A stretch of DNA of 64,000 nucleotides. Origin: Steroidobacter gossypii (lineage in GTDB: Bacteria; Pseudomonadota; Gammaproteobacteria; Steroidobacterales; Steroidobacteraceae). Where the stretch lies: NCBI RefSeq assembly GCF_016801985.1, contig NZ_JAEVLS010000004.1, positions 1-64,000 of the forward strand, read 5' to 3'. Under the pieces are notes generated by a model. It was not told the DNA's origin, did no database searches, and saw only the letters and a list, made by a program, of their open reading frames with translations. Shown piece after piece: positions 16,530 to 26,626 of the stretch (position 1 is its first letter; the number at the start of each line of letters is the position of its first letter). Both the position numbers and the translations under genes were made by a program.

Positions 16530-18650
16530 TCAGAACGTCTTGCGAACCTGCAGCTGAATGAACCGCAGCGCGTCGATGTGACGGTTCTCGTGGTAGGCGA
16601 TCTGGCCGTACGCGCGGCTGCCGTCGTAGACGGTGCGCCAGCGGCTGCGGGGGCGGCCGGTGAAGTTGTTGAACATCACACGTACCACGGTGTCGGATTT
16701 GGGCATCCAGTCCCAGTACAAACGGAAGAAATGATCCCAGTGCTCGGTACGAATCTCGTCGAACCGATACGAGGTCTCGCGCTTGCTGTAAGAATCTTCG
16801 AGCGTGAGCGTCGAGTTCAGGCCAGCGAATTCCTTGGTGATGACGGCATTGCCGCTGAGCGGCGCGTCCTTGGAGATGCGGCGTGATCGATGAGTGTAGG
16901 GATCATCGAGCTCCGACCAGGTCCAGGTGCTGTTGAATCGCAGCTGGGTGCCCTGCAGACCGAGGCGCTGCAGCGGCATCGACAGGCCAAGGGCGACCTG
17001 GCCTCGCTTGCTGTCGCCCAGATTGCCGGGCGTATCGAAGTTGCCGACCGGCACGAAATCGACGGTGTCGCTCACGAGCGCATGCGTGTAGCCCAGCTGA
17101 GCGGCGCCCCCTTCCCAGAAACGTTTCTCGATCGCGGCCTCGAATTCCCAGGCATTCTCTGGCCGTAGATCGGCATTGCCACCATTGATGATGTCCGCGT
17201 CGAGCGACGCCTGCGAAGCAAAGTCGCGGAACTCGAGTTGACTGACCGTGCGCTCGACGCGTCCGCGCAATTGCAGGTTGCCGTCGAGATTCCAGGTGAG
17301 CACCGCGCGTGGCTTCGGATAGGAGAGCGTACGCTCGGCATTGGCGTCGCCGGATTGAGTGATTGTGGATGTTTCGTAGCGGATGCCGATATCGCCGGCG
17401 ACGCGCGGTGTAAATTTCCAACGCGTATCCACGAACACCTCGCCCCGCCGCTCCTTCACATTCACGTTCGCCGCTGGCAGATCGACCGGTGCGCCATTAC
17501 GCGCCAGCGCCGCATTGACCTCGAGGAAGTTGTAGGCGCCCTCCAGGCCGCTCTCCACCGTGAGCGTGGGAGAGAATCGATAGGTCAACGAGCTGCGCAG
17601 GATGGACTCGCCCCGCGTGGCCTCATCTTCAGATCGCTGCTGAGCCAGGGCGTTGGTGGCGTCCGCCGTGATGATCTTCCGCTCCAGCGTCTGCAGAAGC
17701 AGCACGCGGCCGACCATCCCGTCGGAGATCACGTGCTCGTAATCGATGCCCGCCTCGCCTTGATCGAGGCGAATGTTTGTAAACACCTCGCCTTCAGTGG
17801 TCTGGGGAACGTGGGACCATGGCACGAGGAAGTCATATTGATCCGTATCCTGGGTCGTGCCGCCGACGTTGATCCGAAGCAGGCTGGGCCCGCTGTTATA
17901 CTCCACCGCGCCGTTGGCCTGGATCTGTCGCTGACTCCAATCCGTTTCGAAGCCGCTGGCGAGAATGACGTCGCCGAGATCGTTGCGCCGGATCTGTTCG
18001 CCTTTGCCGGTGCTGCCGTACTGCTGCTCATCTCGAACATTGAGCGCGCCGCTCAGTGACAATCGATCCGAGTTGCGCGTGCTCTCCAGACGCACTCCAT
18101 ATCCCGGGTCGTATTCCGATCCAAACAGTCCGATGAGCTCGCCCGCGTGCACGGTGCTGTTGCCGCCTTTGCGCACGACGTTTGCGACGATCGGCTGACC
18201 TTGCATGTTGATGCCGGGCGCGCCACCGCGAATGACTTCGACCGCTTCGACGTTGGCGACAGGGATTCGTCGCAACACGTCTTCCAACAGCACCGCCTTC
18301 GATGCCGGCCGTTGTCCGTCGATCAGCACATTGCCCAGCGCACCCGCGAACCCGCGCACGGTGTTGTCGCCGGGCTCGAATGTGAATCCCGGCAGGCGGC
18401 GAACCATGTCGATCGCGGTGGTCGGCTGAAACTCGGCAAAGAAGGCCGCGTCGTAACGAATGATTCCCGTGCTGGGATTTGCCGGCTGCGCCGGAATCGG
18501 CGCGCCGCCGATCGGCGGCTCATCGGTTATTTCCTGGGACCCGCCGGTGCGCGCGGGAAGATCGGTGCGAACTGGCTCGGCCGCGGCAAGGTGCGTCGGA
18601 TCGAGCAGGAGCGCCAACAGCCCCCAGCCGCCACCGAAGCGGCGCGACAT
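16530..18650 (-). CDS. TonB-dependent receptor-like outer-membrane protein
   Basis: A 706-residue outer-membrane protein. A signal peptide (MSRRFGGGWGLLALLLDPTHLAAA) is followed by a plug domain with TAIDMVRRLPGFTF, RGFAGALGNVLIDGQRP and VEAVEVIRGGAPGI. A long barrel then ends in QLQVRKTF with a terminal Phe. The plug is of the subgroup that binds no obvious classical siderophore motif and lacks a clear TonB box. The start at 18650 has AAGG 10 bp upstream; an in-frame ATG at 18674 is an alternative. It stands alone between the LysR gene and a divergent lipoprotein gene, with no regulator or inner-membrane transporter beside it. Ligand unknown. Confidence 0.9.
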   Translation of the reverse strand: MSRRFGGGWGLLALLLDPTHLAAAEPVRTDLPARTGGSQEITDEPPIGGAPIPAQPANPSTGIIRYDAAFFAEFQPTTAIDMVRRLPGFTFEPGDNTVRGFAGALGNVLIDGQRPASKAVLLEDVLRRIPVANVEAVEVIRGGAPGINMQGQPIVANVVRKGGNSTVHAGELIGLFGSEYDPGYGVRLESTRNSDRLSLSGALNVRDEQQYGSTGKGEQIRRNDLGDVILASGFETDWSQRQIQANGAVEYNSGPSLLRINVGGTTQDTDQYDFLVPWSHVPQTTEGEVFTNIRLDQGEAGIDYEHVISDGMVGRVLLLQTLERKIITADATNALAQQRSEDEATRGESILRSSLTYRFSPTLTVESGLEGAYNFLEVNAALARNGAPVDLPAANVNVKERRGEVFVDTRWKFTPRVAGDIGIRYETSTITQSGDANAERTLSYPKPRAVLTWNLDGNLQLRGRVERTVSQLEFRDFASQASLDADIINGGNADLRPENAWEFEAAIEKRFWEGGAAQLGYTHALVSDTVDFVPVGNFDTPGNLGDSKRGQVALGLSMPLQRLGLQGTQLRFNSTWTWSELDDPYTHRSRRISKDAPLSGNAVITKEFAGLNSTLTLEDSYSKRETSYRFDEIRTEHWDHFFRLYWDWMPKSDTVVRVMFNNFTGRPRSRWRTVYDGSRAYGQIAYHENRHIDALRFIQLQVRKTF

Positions 18651-19025
18651 GAACGAACCTTGGCGCTCCGGCATGAAACGCAAGCCCCCGCGAGTCGAAA
18701 GTTGCGGGCAGCCGGAAGCGTGTCGCCGGCCCTCCCCCACATGAGTTCTAGTCGTCGTGATCCGGCTGGATTCACAACATGACAGGAAGTTTAGCCAGGG
18801 GCGGCCGCGAGGATTATGTGATTGTCGCTCGCCCCAACGGGCGCCTTGCAAGGATCTGGCGAGCGACGCGCGTGCGCTGAAGTTTTTTCGCCCGGCGCGG
18901 CAATCGTTCCTTCAGGGGCGGACTGACGATTCCCTCCCCTGAATTCAGATCTGCTAAAGCTTGTCGTTTTGACAAGCACTGCCGGCGGTGTGAGATTTTC
19001 GGCAACATGCAATGGACGGCGAACA
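18651..19025. other. divergent intergenic region between TonB receptor and lipoprotein
   Basis: About 375 bp without a supported gene. It must hold the promoters for both flanking genes. On the plus strand a TTGACA hexamer at 18969-18974 is the only good match seen, and it lies inside a TTGTC-gtttt-GACAA inverted repeat (18961-18975). Nothing else is recognised. Confidence 0.4.
18969..18997 (+). promoter_or_regulatory. possible sigma-70 promoter for the lipoprotein gene
   Basis: A perfect -35 hexamer TTGACA (18969-18974) is followed after 17 bp by GAGATT (18992-18997), a poor -10 with three of six matches. It ends 28 bp before the lipoprotein ATG. The -35 is part of a 5-bp-arm inverted repeat that could be an operator. 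Confidence 0.3.
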
Positions 19026-19517
19026 ATGAAATCGATAAGCATCGTCCGATTCAACAAGCCTGCATGGGCAAGCCTGGTCGTCGGCTTGTCCTGTGCTCTC
19101 GCCGGCTGCGAGACTTTCTACGGCGCCAGGATCACCATCAGCTCTCCGAATCCAATCGATCCTACGTGCGTCGATGCGGCGAGCCGATATGTGAAATCCG
19201 TGGATAGATTCGCGCGCATACAGGAGGGAGGCGGAGCGGTCCATTTCGATGTGAGACTCGGCGACCGGGACGTCGGCGTATCGGTGATCGATGGGCCGCC
19301 GCCAAGCATCGAGATCCAGTCCGCCTGGAAAGGCAAGACAAGCCACGAATTTCAGCGCGCGACCCTTCTCTTACTAAGCGATGTTTATGACGCCGTCGTG
19401 AGGTCATGCGACATTCGCGAGCCGCCAGCAACGATCGCAACAGTTTGCAAGATGCGAAAGCGACATTGCGACGACTGGTTGAAGCGATACAAAACCGCGT
19501 CTGCCGATGATAGATAG
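19026..19517 (+). CDS. small putative lipoprotein of unknown function
   Basis: A 163-residue protein. The N-terminus has a charged start, a hydrophobic stretch and a lipobox LAGC with Cys28 as the lipidation site. The mature part contains four further Cys residues (CVDA, SCDI, VCKM, HCDD), which could form disulfides in the periplasm, and a basic C-terminus. I do not recognise a family. A TTG at 18969 could extend it by 19 residues, but that stretch is not signal-like, so the ATG at 19026 is used. It is transcribed away from the TonB receptor; no functional link is evident. Confidence 0.75.
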   Translation: MKSISIVRFNKPAWASLVVGLSCALAGCETFYGARITISSPNPIDPTCVDAASRYVKSVDRFARIQEGGGAVHFDVRLGDRDVGVSVIDGPPPSIEIQSAWKGKTSHEFQRATLLLLSDVYDAVVRSCDIREPPATIATVCKMRKRHCDDWLKRYKTASADDR

Positions 19518-19527
19518 GCAGCGTCGG

Positions 19528-20325
19528 CTACCTGTTGTCACCATCGAGCAGCCCGCCCAGCGAGCCGAGCACAGACCCTTCGCCGACCTGACGCCCGCCA
19601 GCGGCAGGCGCGGAAGCGATGATGCGATTGGCGAGGCGCGAGAACGGTAAGGACTGCAACCAAACGCGGCCGGGGCCGGTGAGGGTCGCAAAGAACAATC
19701 CTTCACCGGAGAACAGCGCACTCTTCAACTTGCCGACATACTGAATGTCGAAGTCGACACTAGGTTCAAGGGCGACGACGCAGCCCGTATCGACGCGCAG
19801 CTTCTCACCGGGTCGCAAGTCGCGCGTCATCAGCGTGCCGCCGGCATGCACGAAGACCATACCGTCGCCGTCGAGTTTCTGCATGATGAAGCCCTCGCCG
19901 CCGAACAGCCCGGCGCCCAGGCGACGTTGAAACGCAATGCCAAGCGACACACCGCGAGCTGCGCAGAGGAAGCTGTCTTTCTGACAGATCAAAGTCCCGC
20001 CCATCTCGGACAGCGTAACGGGAATGATCTTGCCCGGGTACGGCGCCGCAAACGCCACGCGGCGTTTTTCCCGCGACTCGTTATGAAAGATGGTCGTGAA
20101 CAGCGACTCGCCCGTCACCAGGCGCTTGCCGGCGCCGAGCAGCTTGCCGAACAGCCCACCCTGCTGAGCGGAGCCATCGCCGAAGACGGTATCCATCTCG
20201 ATACCATCCTGCATCATCATCATTGCGCCCGCCTCGCCGATCGCAGCTTCGCCGGGATCGAGCTCGATCTCCACGTACTGCATGTCGTCGCCGAAGATCT
20301 CGTAATCCACTACATCCATCGCCAT
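19528..20325 (-). CDS. AIM24 / TIGR00266 family protein
   Basis: A 265-residue beta-sandwich protein of the AIM24 family. Recognisable parts are [23 protein letters not shown] near the start, [21 protein letters not shown] and [54 protein letters not shown] comes toward the C-terminus. The family is widespread with no defined enzymatic activity; the yeast homologue is a mitochondrial inner-membrane organising factor. The ATG at 20325 has GGAG 9 bp upstream and follows an in-frame region without family likeness. It is divergent from the POT transporter and nearly meets the lipoprotein gene tail to tail (10 bp). Confidence 0.9.
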   Translation of the reverse strand: MAMDVVDYEIFGDDMQYVEIELDPGEAAIGEAGAMMMMQDGIEMDTVFGDGSAQQGGLFGKLLGAGKRLVTGESLFTTIFHNESREKRRVAFAAPYPGKIIPVTLSEMGGTLICQKDSFLCAARGVSLGIAFQRRLGAGLFGGEGFIMQKLDGDGMVFVHAGGTLMTRDLRPGEKLRVDTGCVVALEPSVDFDIQYVGKLKSALFSGEGLFFATLTGPGRVWLQSLPFSRLANRIIASAPAAGGRQVGEGSVLGSLGGLLDGDNR

Positions 20326-20450
20326 TCGAAAGCGCTCCGCCAGGAAGATCCTTATAGGATACCCGATGGCGCCGCTATTGGAGAGTCGACTGCAGGCGCC
20401 GACCGCATCTGCTATCTTTGCCCGCTTCGTCGCCAGCGTGAGCCGGGTGC

Positions 20451-22004
20451 ATGAACGATTCCGTAGCTGCAGCTTCAGCGCGTCTGCCACGGCAGATTCC
20501 ATACATCATCGGCAACGAAGGCTGCGAGCGCTTCAGCTTTTACGGCATGCGCAACATCCTGACGCCGTTTCTGGTCAGCTCCCTGTTGTTGTATGCACCG
20601 GAAGCCGAGCGGGCCGGGATCGCCAAAGATGTGTTCCACACGTTTGTCATCGGAGTTTACTTCTTCCCGCTGCTGGGCGGATGGCTGGCCGATCGCTTCT
20701 TCGGCAAGTATCGAACCGTATTCTGGATGTCCCTCATCTATTGTCTGGGGCATGCCTGTCTCGCCATCTTCGAAGACAACCGGACCGGGTTCTACACCGG
20801 GCTGTTGCTGATCGCGTTCGGCTCCGGCGGCATCAAACCGCTGGTAGTCTCGTTCGTCGGCGATCAGTTCGATCAGACCAACAAGCACCTGGCCAAGGTG
20901 GTGTTCGACGCCTTCTACTGGATCATCAACTTCGGCTCGTTCTTCGCGTCCTTGCTGATGCCGATCTTCCTGCGTGAGTTCGGCGCGAGCGTCGCGTTCG
21001 GCATTCCGGGCCTGTTGATGTTCATCGCCACCGCCATCTTCTGGGCGGGCCGTCACAAGTACGTTCATGTGCCGCCGACCGCCCCGAATCCGCATTCGTT
21101 CGTGCGTGTCGTGCGGACCGCGCTGTTTGCGCACGACCCCGGCGATAGCCGACGTGGCCTGTTCGTGGCAGCCACCGGCCTGCTATTTGGCGCGATTGCA
21201 TTTGCCTACATCGGCAGGCTCGGATTCGTATCTTCGGCCTGTCTCGCGCTGGTGTTCGCCATCGGCTTCGGCGGTTGGGGCGCGCGCATGCAGTTGGACC
21301 GGGCGAGAAGAACCCATCCGGACGAGGCCGTCGACGGCGTCGCCGCCGTGCTGCGCATTCTGATCGTGTTCGCGCTGGTCACTCCGTTCTGGTCGCTGTT
21401 CGATCAGAAGGCCTCGACCTGGATCCTGCAGGCGAATCACATGGCGCGCCCGGAGTGGTTTCATCCCGCGCAGATGCAAGCGCTCAATCCGATTCTCGTG
21501 CTGTTACTGATCCCGTTCAACAACGTCGCGCTCTATCCGTTGCTACGCCGCTTCGGCTACGAGCCGACCGCTTTGCGCCGGATGGGATTCGGCATCGCAT
21601 TCTCGGGGCTCGCCTGGATCGCCGCAGGCGCCATCCAGCTGGCCATTGACGGCGGCGATCCGGTGTCCATCACGTGGCAAGTGTTGCCTTACGCGCTGCT
21701 GACGTTCGGCGAAGTGCTGGTCTCCGCCACCGGTCTCGAGTTTGCCTATAGCCAGGCGCCCGCTTCGATGAAAGGCGTGATCATGGCGTTCTGGTATCTC
21801 GCCGTGACCGTCGGCAACCTCTGGGTGCTGCTCGTCAACGCCAGCGTGCGCAACGAAGCCGTGATCTCGCACATCGCCTCGACAGGGCTCAGTGAGAACG
21901 CCTTCCTGATGTTCTTCTTCGCGCTGTTCGCCTTGGCGAGCGCCTCCTGTTTCGCCTGGTACGCCAGACACTATCCTATGCAGGATCACTATCGCACGGT
22001 GTGA
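20451..22004 (+). CDS. proton-dependent oligopeptide (POT/PTR2) transporter
   Basis: A 517-residue inner-membrane carrier of the POT family. The hallmark ExxERF motif is [11 protein letters not shown] (Glu23, Glu26, Arg27), which couples proton and peptide binding in this family. [14 protein letters not shown] after TM2 and [18 protein letters not shown] are the other PTR2 signatures, and about 12-14 hydrophobic segments follow. It imports di- and tripeptides with protons. The ATG at 20451 lies 125 bp from the divergent AIM24 start. It stands alone but adds to the peptide-handling theme of the left part of the window. It ends convergently with the NRPS-linked ABC permease gene, leaving 137 bp between them. 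Confidence 0.95.
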   Translation: MNDSVAAASARLPRQIPYIIGNEGCERFSFYGMRNILTPFLVSSLLLYAPEAERAGIAKDVFHTFVIGVYFFPLLGGWLADRFFGKYRTVFWMSLIYCLGHACLAIFEDNRTGFYTGLLLIAFGSGGIKPLVVSFVGDQFDQTNKHLAKVVFDAFYWIINFGSFFASLLMPIFLREFGASVAFGIPGLLMFIATAIFWAGRHKYVHVPPTAPNPHSFVRVVRTALFAHDPGDSRRGLFVAATGLLFGAIAFAYIGRLGFVSSACLALVFAIGFGGWGARMQLDRARRTHPDEAVDGVAAVLRILIVFALVTPFWSLFDQKASTWILQANHMARPEWFHPAQMQALNPILVLLLIPFNNVALYPLLRRFGYEPTALRRMGFGIAFSGLAWIAAGAIQLAIDGGDPVSITWQVLPYALLTFGEVLVSATGLEFAYSQAPASMKGVIMAFWYLAVTVGNLWVLLVNASVRNEAVISHIASTGLSENAFLMFFFALFALASASCFAWYARHYPMQDHYRTV

Positions 22005-22141
22005 TAGCCGCTAGCCGCCGCCCGACGACCCGAGCACAGAACTCTTGCTCACGTGTGGCCCTCCTGCCGCATCGAACAGTGGAGTCAACGCGGCACGAGC
22101 CCAAGAGTTTCACTGCATTCCAAGGAATGTTTGCAAGCGTT

Positions 22142-24562
22142 TCATTCGCTCCGCAATGCCTTGACCGGATCGACGCGTATCGCGCGCAACGCGGGCATCA
22201 GCGAAGCGAACAGGCCGACGGCGATCAGCACCACGACGACCGACCCGAGGGTGAACGGATCGAAGGCCGAAACTCCATGCAACATGCTCGAGAGAAAGCG
22301 AGAGAACAGCATCGCCAGCAGCAGCCCGACACCGAGCCCGAGGCTCAATTGCAGCATGCCCTGCCCTACGATCAGGTTGATGATCCGGCTACCGCTCGCC
22401 CCGACTGCCCGGCGCACCCCAATTTCCAGAGTGCGCTGGGTCACGGAATAAGCCAGCACGCCGTAGACGCCGACGGCCGAGAGAATCAGCGCGATCAGCG
22501 CAAATATTCCGAACAGAATCGACACCAGTCGCGGCGTGAAATTTGCGACCCATATCCAATCGTCGAGCGTGCGCACCCAATACACAGGCGTGTCGGGATC
22601 GAGCGCAGAAACCGTCTCCCGCAGACGCTGTGCAAAGTTGATCGGCTCGCCCACCGTGCGCACCGCCACGGTCATGAATCGTGACGGAGCCTGCGACAGC
22701 GGCACGAACACGGCCGGATGATAGGGATCGTTCGCCTGATCGAGCAGCACTCGCGAACTTACGCCAACAATCGTGAGCCACTGCGCATTGGTGTTGCCAC
22801 GACCGCCGAGCAATATTTCCTGTCCGATCGGATCGACGTTGGGAAAGGCGCGCTCGGCAAATCCCTGATCGATCACCGCGACGGGCGCGCTATCGGCACG
22901 GTCCCGCGAATCGAACCAACGGCCTCGCACCAGCTTCAATCCAACCACGTCCAGATAGTTGCTCATGACCCCTGCGTAGTTGGTCGGCGGCAGATCGTCC
23001 GGCTCAGCGCCAGCCATCGCGCGGGTACGGTAAGGCGTGAGTCGGCCGTCGATGCCGGGATAAGACCAGGCCGCGGAAGCAGCGACAACCCCCGGGTCTG
23101 CCTCGAGCCTGTCCACCAGGTTCTCGAAGAACCGCAACTGCGACGCCGGGTCCGGATACTTCGTTTCGAGCAGGCTGATCCGACCCGTCAGCATCTGCGT
23201 GTTGTCGATTCCCAGATCCACGTTCTGCAGATTCACCACGCTGCGAATCATCAGTCCCGAGCAGACCAGCAGAATGCAGGACAACCCGACCTCCACGATC
23301 ACCATCGCGCGGCTGATCTTGGATGCCGACATGCCGGTGTCTTTCGCGCCGTCCTTCAAGTACTGAATCACGTCCGTACGGGTCGCGCTCAGCGCCGGCA
23401 CCAGGCCCGCGATCACACCTGTGAGAATGGCGGCCGCGGCGGCAAACACCAGGACCTTCCAGTCGATGCTCAGGTCCACCCAGAACGGGCGCTCCTTGTC
23501 GGCGGCGATGAGAGCCCGGTTGGTGATGTCGAGCCCACGTTCCGCCAGAAACGCAGCCATCAGCGCACCCAGCGTTGCGAGCAGTACGCTCTCCGTGAGT
23601 ACGTGCGTCACGATGCGCCAACGATTCGCGCCGAGGGCGGCGCGAACCGCGATTTCCTTTTGTCGAGCAGCGGTCCGCACGAGGATCAGATTGGCGACAT
23701 TGGCGCAGGCAATGAGCAGCACGAACAACACCGCTGCAAACATCGCACCCACCACCGTCCGCGCGCTCTTGGAAATGTAGGCATCCTCGAACGGCTTGAT
23801 GACGGTGGTGAGGTTCTTGTTCTCTTCGTACATCTCTCCCAGCGACTTCGAGATGTTCGCAAACTCGGCGGCCGCCTGTTCCAAGGTGACGCCGGGTTTC
23901 AGGCGGCCGAACACCTGCAGTCTCGGGCTGTCGGGACCGGCCGGCTGCGTCATGTCGATCTGCAAGGGCATCCAGATACTCTGGTTGAACGGAAACTCGA
24001 AGCCCTCCGGCATCACGCCCACGATGGAGGTGGGCACGCCGTTCACACGGATGGTTTTACCCAGCACTTGCGGATCGCTGTTGTAGCGGTTCCTCCAGAT
24101 GTCGTTACCGATCACGATGACAGGCGGCGCCCCTGGCTGCGCATCCGCGGGCGACAGCACGCGCCCCATGCGAGCGCCGGATTGGATGGCGTCGAAGGCG
24201 GACGGCGAGATATATGCCCCCGCCAGTCGCGTCGGCAGCTCGTCATCGGCCAGGCCCACGTTCGCGATATGAAAAGCAGCCAGCTCCACAAAGCTCTGCT
24301 GTACGCGCCCGAACTCGACGAAATCGCGCTGGGTGATGGCGATGCCGTCGTCGCCGCGACGGGTGTTCACCTGCTCGACGTGCACGATGCGCTCCGCGTC
24401 CGGAAATGGCAACGAGGAAAGCAGGTACGCCTTCACGAAAGTAAACATATACAACGTGGCGCCGAGCCCCAGGCCAAGGGTCAGCACCGCCAGTGCCGTA
24501 AACCCCAGGTCCTTGCGGAGCTTCTGCAAGGCATGGCGCATCTCCTGAAAGACCGGTTGCAT
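22142..24562 (-). CDS. MacB-like ABC transporter permease with duplicated FtsX units
   Basis: An 806-residue permease. It has an N-terminal membrane helix after a short basic leader (FTALAVLTLGLGLGATLYMF) and a periplasmic MacB core domain (~50-250). An FtsX-type three-helix block follows at ~275-420, then a second MacB core (~430-660) and a second FtsX block at ~680-800 with the conserved LEIGVRRAVGASG. This doubled layout is like the ~800-residue permeases of the MacB/ADOP group. The start overlaps the ATPase stop by one base (TGATG), showing coupling. With the ATPase and the HlyD protein it should form a tripartite efflux pump that exports the NRPS product or a periplasmic precursor through a TolC-type channel. 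It is the last gene of the large operon. Confidence 0.92.
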   Translation of the reverse strand: MQPVFQEMRHALQKLRKDLGFTALAVLTLGLGLGATLYMFTFVKAYLLSSLPFPDAERIVHVEQVNTRRGDDGIAITQRDFVEFGRVQQSFVELAAFHIANVGLADDELPTRLAGAYISPSAFDAIQSGARMGRVLSPADAQPGAPPVIVIGNDIWRNRYNSDPQVLGKTIRVNGVPTSIVGVMPEGFEFPFNQSIWMPLQIDMTQPAGPDSPRLQVFGRLKPGVTLEQAAAEFANISKSLGEMYEENKNLTTVIKPFEDAYISKSARTVVGAMFAAVLFVLLIACANVANLILVRTAARQKEIAVRAALGANRWRIVTHVLTESVLLATLGALMAAFLAERGLDITNRALIAADKERPFWVDLSIDWKVLVFAAAAAILTGVIAGLVPALSATRTDVIQYLKDGAKDTGMSASKISRAMVIVEVGLSCILLVCSGLMIRSVVNLQNVDLGIDNTQMLTGRISLLETKYPDPASQLRFFENLVDRLEADPGVVAASAAWSYPGIDGRLTPYRTRAMAGAEPDDLPPTNYAGVMSNYLDVVGLKLVRGRWFDSRDRADSAPVAVIDQGFAERAFPNVDPIGQEILLGGRGNTNAQWLTIVGVSSRVLLDQANDPYHPAVFVPLSQAPSRFMTVAVRTVGEPINFAQRLRETVSALDPDTPVYWVRTLDDWIWVANFTPRLVSILFGIFALIALILSAVGVYGVLAYSVTQRTLEIGVRRAVGASGSRIINLIVGQGMLQLSLGLGVGLLLAMLFSRFLSSMLHGVSAFDPFTLGSVVVVLIAVGLFASLMPALRAIRVDPVKALRSE

Positions 24563-25332
24563 CAGACTGCACTCCTGGCCGCCGCTTGTTCCGAGAGCGG
24601 CTGCCGCAACTCGTTGGCGCGCAACTCCTCGAGCGCCTGCTCATCCACGACCTGGCCGTCGAACATCGCGATGCGACGCTTGGCGCACACCGCGAATCGC
24701 TGATCGTGAGTCACCATGCAGATCGTCGCGCCATCCGCATGCAACTGCTCCAGCAGCTTCATCACCGCATCGCCATTGCGCGAATCGAGGTTACCTGTCG
24801 GCTCGTCGGCCAACAGGATCGATGGCTGTCCGACCAGCGCACGCGCCACTGCCACACGTTGTTGCTGACCGCCGGACAACTGCGCCGGATAGTGCTTCAT
24901 GCGATGTGACATGCCGACGCGTTCCAGGGACGCCTGTACTCGTTCCTTGCGCTCTGCGCGCGACATGCCGTCGCGATACGTCAGCGGCAGCTCGACGTTG
25001 TCGAAAACCGTGAGGTCGCCGATCAGGTTGAAGCCCTGGAAGATGAAGCCGATCTCGCGATTACGGATCTTCGCTCGCATGGCGGCGCTGAGGTCCTCGA
25101 TGGCGGTGCCGTTGAGCATGTAGCGCCCTTCGGTGGGCGTATCGAGCAAGCCCAGGATGCTGAGCAGCGTCGACTTGCCGCAACCGGAGGGCCCGATGAT
25201 GGAAACAAACTCCCCGCGCGCGATCTCGGCGTTCACCCCGGCGAGCGCATGAGTCTCGACCTCGTCGGTGTAGTAGATCTTCTTCAGGTTCGTGAGTCGG
25301 ATCAGCGGCTGCGCCTCATCCTTCATGGCCAT
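24562..25332 (-). CDS. ABC transporter ATP-binding protein (MacB/LolD type)
   Basis: A 256-residue ATPase. The Walker A is GPSGCGKST, the Q-loop is in FIFQGFNLI, the ABC signature is LSGGQQQRVAVARAL, the Walker B is ILLADEP with TGNLDS following, and the H-loop is in VTHDQRF. The TGNLDS and short length place it in the MacB/LolD/HisP-like export group. It energises the neighbouring permease, whose ATG overlaps its stop by one base. An ATG at 25326 is an equally possible start. It lies 19 bp after the periplasmic adaptor gene, in the typical macA-macB order. Confidence 0.95.
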   Translation of the reverse strand: MAMKDEAQPLIRLTNLKKIYYTDEVETHALAGVNAEIARGEFVSIIGPSGCGKSTLLSILGLLDTPTEGRYMLNGTAIEDLSAAMRAKIRNREIGFIFQGFNLIGDLTVFDNVELPLTYRDGMSRAERKERVQASLERVGMSHRMKHYPAQLSGGQQQRVAVARALVGQPSILLADEPTGNLDSRNGDAVMKLLEQLHADGATICMVTHDQRFAVCAKRRIAMFDGQVVDEQALEELRANELRQPLSEQAAARSAV

Positions 25333-25351
25333 TCCCTCGGTCGAAAGTTGC

Positions 25352-26605
25352 TCATTCCAGCTCGATGCGATCGTAATCGTCCCACTGCGAGGTATCGGAC
25401 AGCACCACGCGATCGCCGACGTTCAAGCCATCCAGGATCTGCACCTGATTCACCGACACTTTGCCCAGCGTCACCGGGACGCGGACCGCGGTCGCCGAGT
25501 CGGGCTGAACGCGGAACAGACGCTGCGTCGATCCCGCCTGCCCGAAGGCCGGACGCCCCACGTGCAGCACGTTGCTCAATCGCTCGATCAGAATCGTTCC
25601 GTCCACGGACAAGTCCGGCCGCGCGCCCGGAGGCAAGGGACCGACGAGCTCGACATCGGTCTGCACAGTGCCGTTCTGTACTGCGGGGTCGACCCGAGTC
25701 ACACGCCCTTTTGCTACGCCGTTGCGCGTGTCGATCTCCACCGTCTGCCCTATTCGGATATCCTTTGCCTGCGTCTCGGCGATGCGCAGTTTGGCCATCA
25801 GTTCGTCCGGACGCGCCACGCGAGCAATGTTTGTTCCTGGCGTCACCCGCTGACCGACTTCCACATCCATCGACTGCAACACTCCGGCGATGCCGGCGCG
25901 CACGTGCAAGTTCGCGTACTGAGACTCTCGCAGCGTCAATTGCTGACGCTGTTGCTCCAGCCGCACCGTGGCCGCGCGCAGCTGTGCCTCGACCGCCTGC
26001 TGCAAGATCGTTATACGCTCGCGCTCCACTCCAGCGCGCACTTTCAACTGCTCTGCCGCCAGCTCCATGCGCCGATATTCAACGGCTGGAATGATGCCCT
26101 GTCGGGCCACATCCTCGCGTGCTTCGGCCTCCAACCGCGCGCCTTCGTATTCTGCCTGCGCCGCTGCCAGCACGGCTCTCTGATTCAGTACGTTCGACTG
26201 CAATTCAACTTTCAACGCCGCGTAATCAGCCTCGGCCGCCGAGACTGCCGCCTTCGCCTCCATGACCTGCTGTGCAAGCTCTGGGTTGCTCATCTCCACC
26301 AGTACGGTGTCGGGCTCGACGGGCGCACCCGGCTTCACGACCACGCGATCCACTCGCGCCTCGCTCGCCGCAGCAATCCAGCGCACTTCTCGCGGGACCA
26401 GCACCCCCGGACCACGTACTTGCAACAGCATGTCGCCGCGCCGAACCGTGTCGATGTATAGAGACACTTGTTCCACCGACGGAGCCGCCGGCTCGAGCGT
26501 ACCGATGAATACGGCCAGTCCGACGAGCACGCTGATGCCGGCCGCCGAATACCTCAGCCGCCGTTTGTGCTTGTCGCGCTTCAGATCTTCTCGGACGAAA
26601 TCCAT
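25352..26605 (-). CDS. HlyD/MacA-type periplasmic adaptor of the efflux pump
   Basis: A 417-residue membrane-fusion protein. A single N-terminal anchor (AAGISVLVGLAVFIGTL) is followed by a barrel-sandwich half with VKPGAPVEPDTVLVEM. A long alpha-helical hairpin (~110-210, rich in Ala/Glu/Gln) comes next, then the second lipoyl half and beta-barrel ending with VNQVQILDGLNVGDRVVL. Such adaptors bridge an inner-membrane MacB-like ABC pump and a TolC-like channel. It starts 21 bp after the last NRPS gene and precedes the ATPase by 19 bp, so the pump is expressed with the assembly line. This mirrors the PvdR-PvdT arrangement for pyoverdine; the export role for this product is inference. Confidence 0.92.
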   Translation of the reverse strand: MDFVREDLKRDKHKRRLRYSAAGISVLVGLAVFIGTLEPAAPSVEQVSLYIDTVRRGDMLLQVRGPGVLVPREVRWIAAASEARVDRVVVKPGAPVEPDTVLVEMSNPELAQQVMEAKAAVSAAEADYAALKVELQSNVLNQRAVLAAAQAEYEGARLEAEAREDVARQGIIPAVEYRRMELAAEQLKVRAGVERERITILQQAVEAQLRAATVRLEQQRQQLTLRESQYANLHVRAGIAGVLQSMDVEVGQRVTPGTNIARVARPDELMAKLRIAETQAKDIRIGQTVEIDTRNGVAKGRVTRVDPAVQNGTVQTDVELVGPLPPGARPDLSVDGTILIERLSNVLHVGRPAFGQAGSTQRLFRVQPDSATAVRVPVTLGKVSVNQVQILDGLNVGDRVVLSDTSQWDDYDRIELE

Positions 26606-26626
26606 ATCGAGTCTGGCCGGTCCTTG

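Noticed and set aside
22116-22129. CATTCC-AA-GGAATG palindrome as operon terminator
   Set aside because: The loop is only two bases and there is no T-run, so it is not a convincing intrinsic terminator.
22718-24703. Long plus-strand open frame (661 codons) opposite the ABC permease
   Set aside because: It is antisense to a clear permease, rich in Arg/His/Gln with no domain, as expected for the complementary strand of a GC-rich gene.
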